DNA of 28,846 nucleotides, taken from positions 284,472 through 313,317 of the forward strand of contig NW_008246130.1 in the NCBI RefSeq assembly GCF_000281045.1, given 5' to 3'. The translations under genes and the position numbers were made by a program. Below the pieces are notes generated by a model that did no database searches, was not told where the DNA came from, and saw only the letters and a list, made by a program, of their open reading frames with translations. The stretch comes from Saprolegnia diclina VS20 (lineage: Eukaryota > Oomycota > Saprolegniomycetes > Saprolegniales > Saprolegniaceae). Below are positions 28,404 through 28,846 of this stretch, piece after piece; position 1 is the first letter of the stretch, and every line of letters starts with the position of its first letter.

Positions 28404-28846
28404 GGCAATGATCTAAAAGTGGGGTTCATTGCGAATAAATCTGCCTCCAGATCGGGCAAGCTAGCATGGCTTGTATCAATGATGGCGACCAGTCTTGGCC
28501 AACTACATTTAGAACGACTAGCACTTTGCTTGTGAGCTGCACCATCTTGTGTTACACGAGAATCCCCGGAAACTAGAGCTAATTTGAGTCGCAGCTTTCC
28601 AAAATGACGGCTGGCAATGCACTGGTAGGTCGATGGTCAGATAGCTTGATTGTGATTACCAACGCTGGCAGTGAAGTCAGGAAAAGTTCTCAACGGAGGA
28701 CCACGAGTTGCAATGTTAGTTAATGTTAGTTGCAGACTAACGCTTAATAGGGCGTCAGACAGGAAGCAATCTATCTATCACCAGAGGATACAACACAGCA
28801 AACGTCGATTGCCAAACCGCACGAACCACGCATGACATTCATAAAT
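28404..28846. other. Upstream flank of the CBM1 gene, nothing recognised
   Basis: About 440 bp to the window end. It must contain the promoter of the minus-strand CBM1 gene. The only pattern noticed is a direct duplication of the 10-mer AATGTTAGTT near 28713-28732. No coding exon or RNA gene is supported. Confidence 0.4.

Noticed and set aside
1-28846. Retroelement, provirus or CRISPR content
   Set aside because: No reverse transcriptase, integrase or capsid-like frames, no long terminal repeats and no regularly spaced repeat arrays were seen.

Overview
The window reads as nuclear DNA of a flagellated stramenopile, most likely an oomycete of the Saprolegnia/Achlya/Aphanomyces group. This is an inference from four things: dense genes with very short GT-AG introns (I place 48, all about 40-61 nt, most ending in TAG), flagellar genes (IFT54 and a calcyphosine-like EF-hand protein), a secreted protein with a fungal-type cellulose-binding module (CBM1), and oomycete-style domain fusions. 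I see no rRNA, convincing tRNA, CRISPR array, provirus or autonomous transposon. One stretch of about 0.92 kb with terminal inverted repeats looks like a small non-autonomous DNA element.

Layout. 98-3750 (-): exportin-6. 3982-4993 (+): DENR-type translation factor with an added N-terminal tandem repeat. 5074-5342 (-): possible last exon of a small membrane protein. 6387-8312 (+): mitochondrial AFG1-family AAA ATPase with an EF-hand tail. 8348-9271: inverted-repeat-bounded, apparently non-coding element, followed by about 1.2 kb with nothing recognised. 10523-11324 (+): EMC7. 11574-12617 (+): DOT1-like methyltransferase. 12694-12960 (-): small membrane protein. 13243-13794 (+): Rsa3-like ribosome assembly protein. 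13848-16153 (-): IFT54 with two CH domains. 16253-16778 (+): mitochondrial inner membrane peptidase IMP1. 16986-17864 (+): mitochondrial ClpP. 17905-23970 (-): large BEACH-domain protein. 24143-25986 (-): lumazine-synthase-like domain fused to a calcyphosine-type EF-hand protein. 26718-27505 (+): NEDD8-conjugating enzyme UBC12. 27606-28403 (-): secreted Pro/Thr-rich CBM1 protein.

Shared themes. There are three mitochondrial quality-control genes (AFG1, IMP1, ClpP; the last two adjacent and co-oriented), two cilium/flagellum-linked genes (IFT54, calcyphosine-like), and several housekeeping genes of translation, ER membrane insertion, chromatin, neddylation and nuclear export. No operon-like organisation is expected. 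Divergent gene pairs share short spacers (XPO6/DENR 231 bp, IFT54/IMP1 99 bp, the 88-aa protein/Rsa3 282 bp) that probably act as bidirectional promoters.

The most unusual content is domain architecture: a lumazine-synthase fold fused to EF-hands, an AFG1 ATPase with an EF-hand tail, IFT54 with a duplicated CH domain, and DENR with two copies of a YNP/KYGPEP repeat. All exon models were built by hand from reading frames, GT-AG borders and family resemblance. Every model keeps frame from start to stop, but none has been checked against transcripts.
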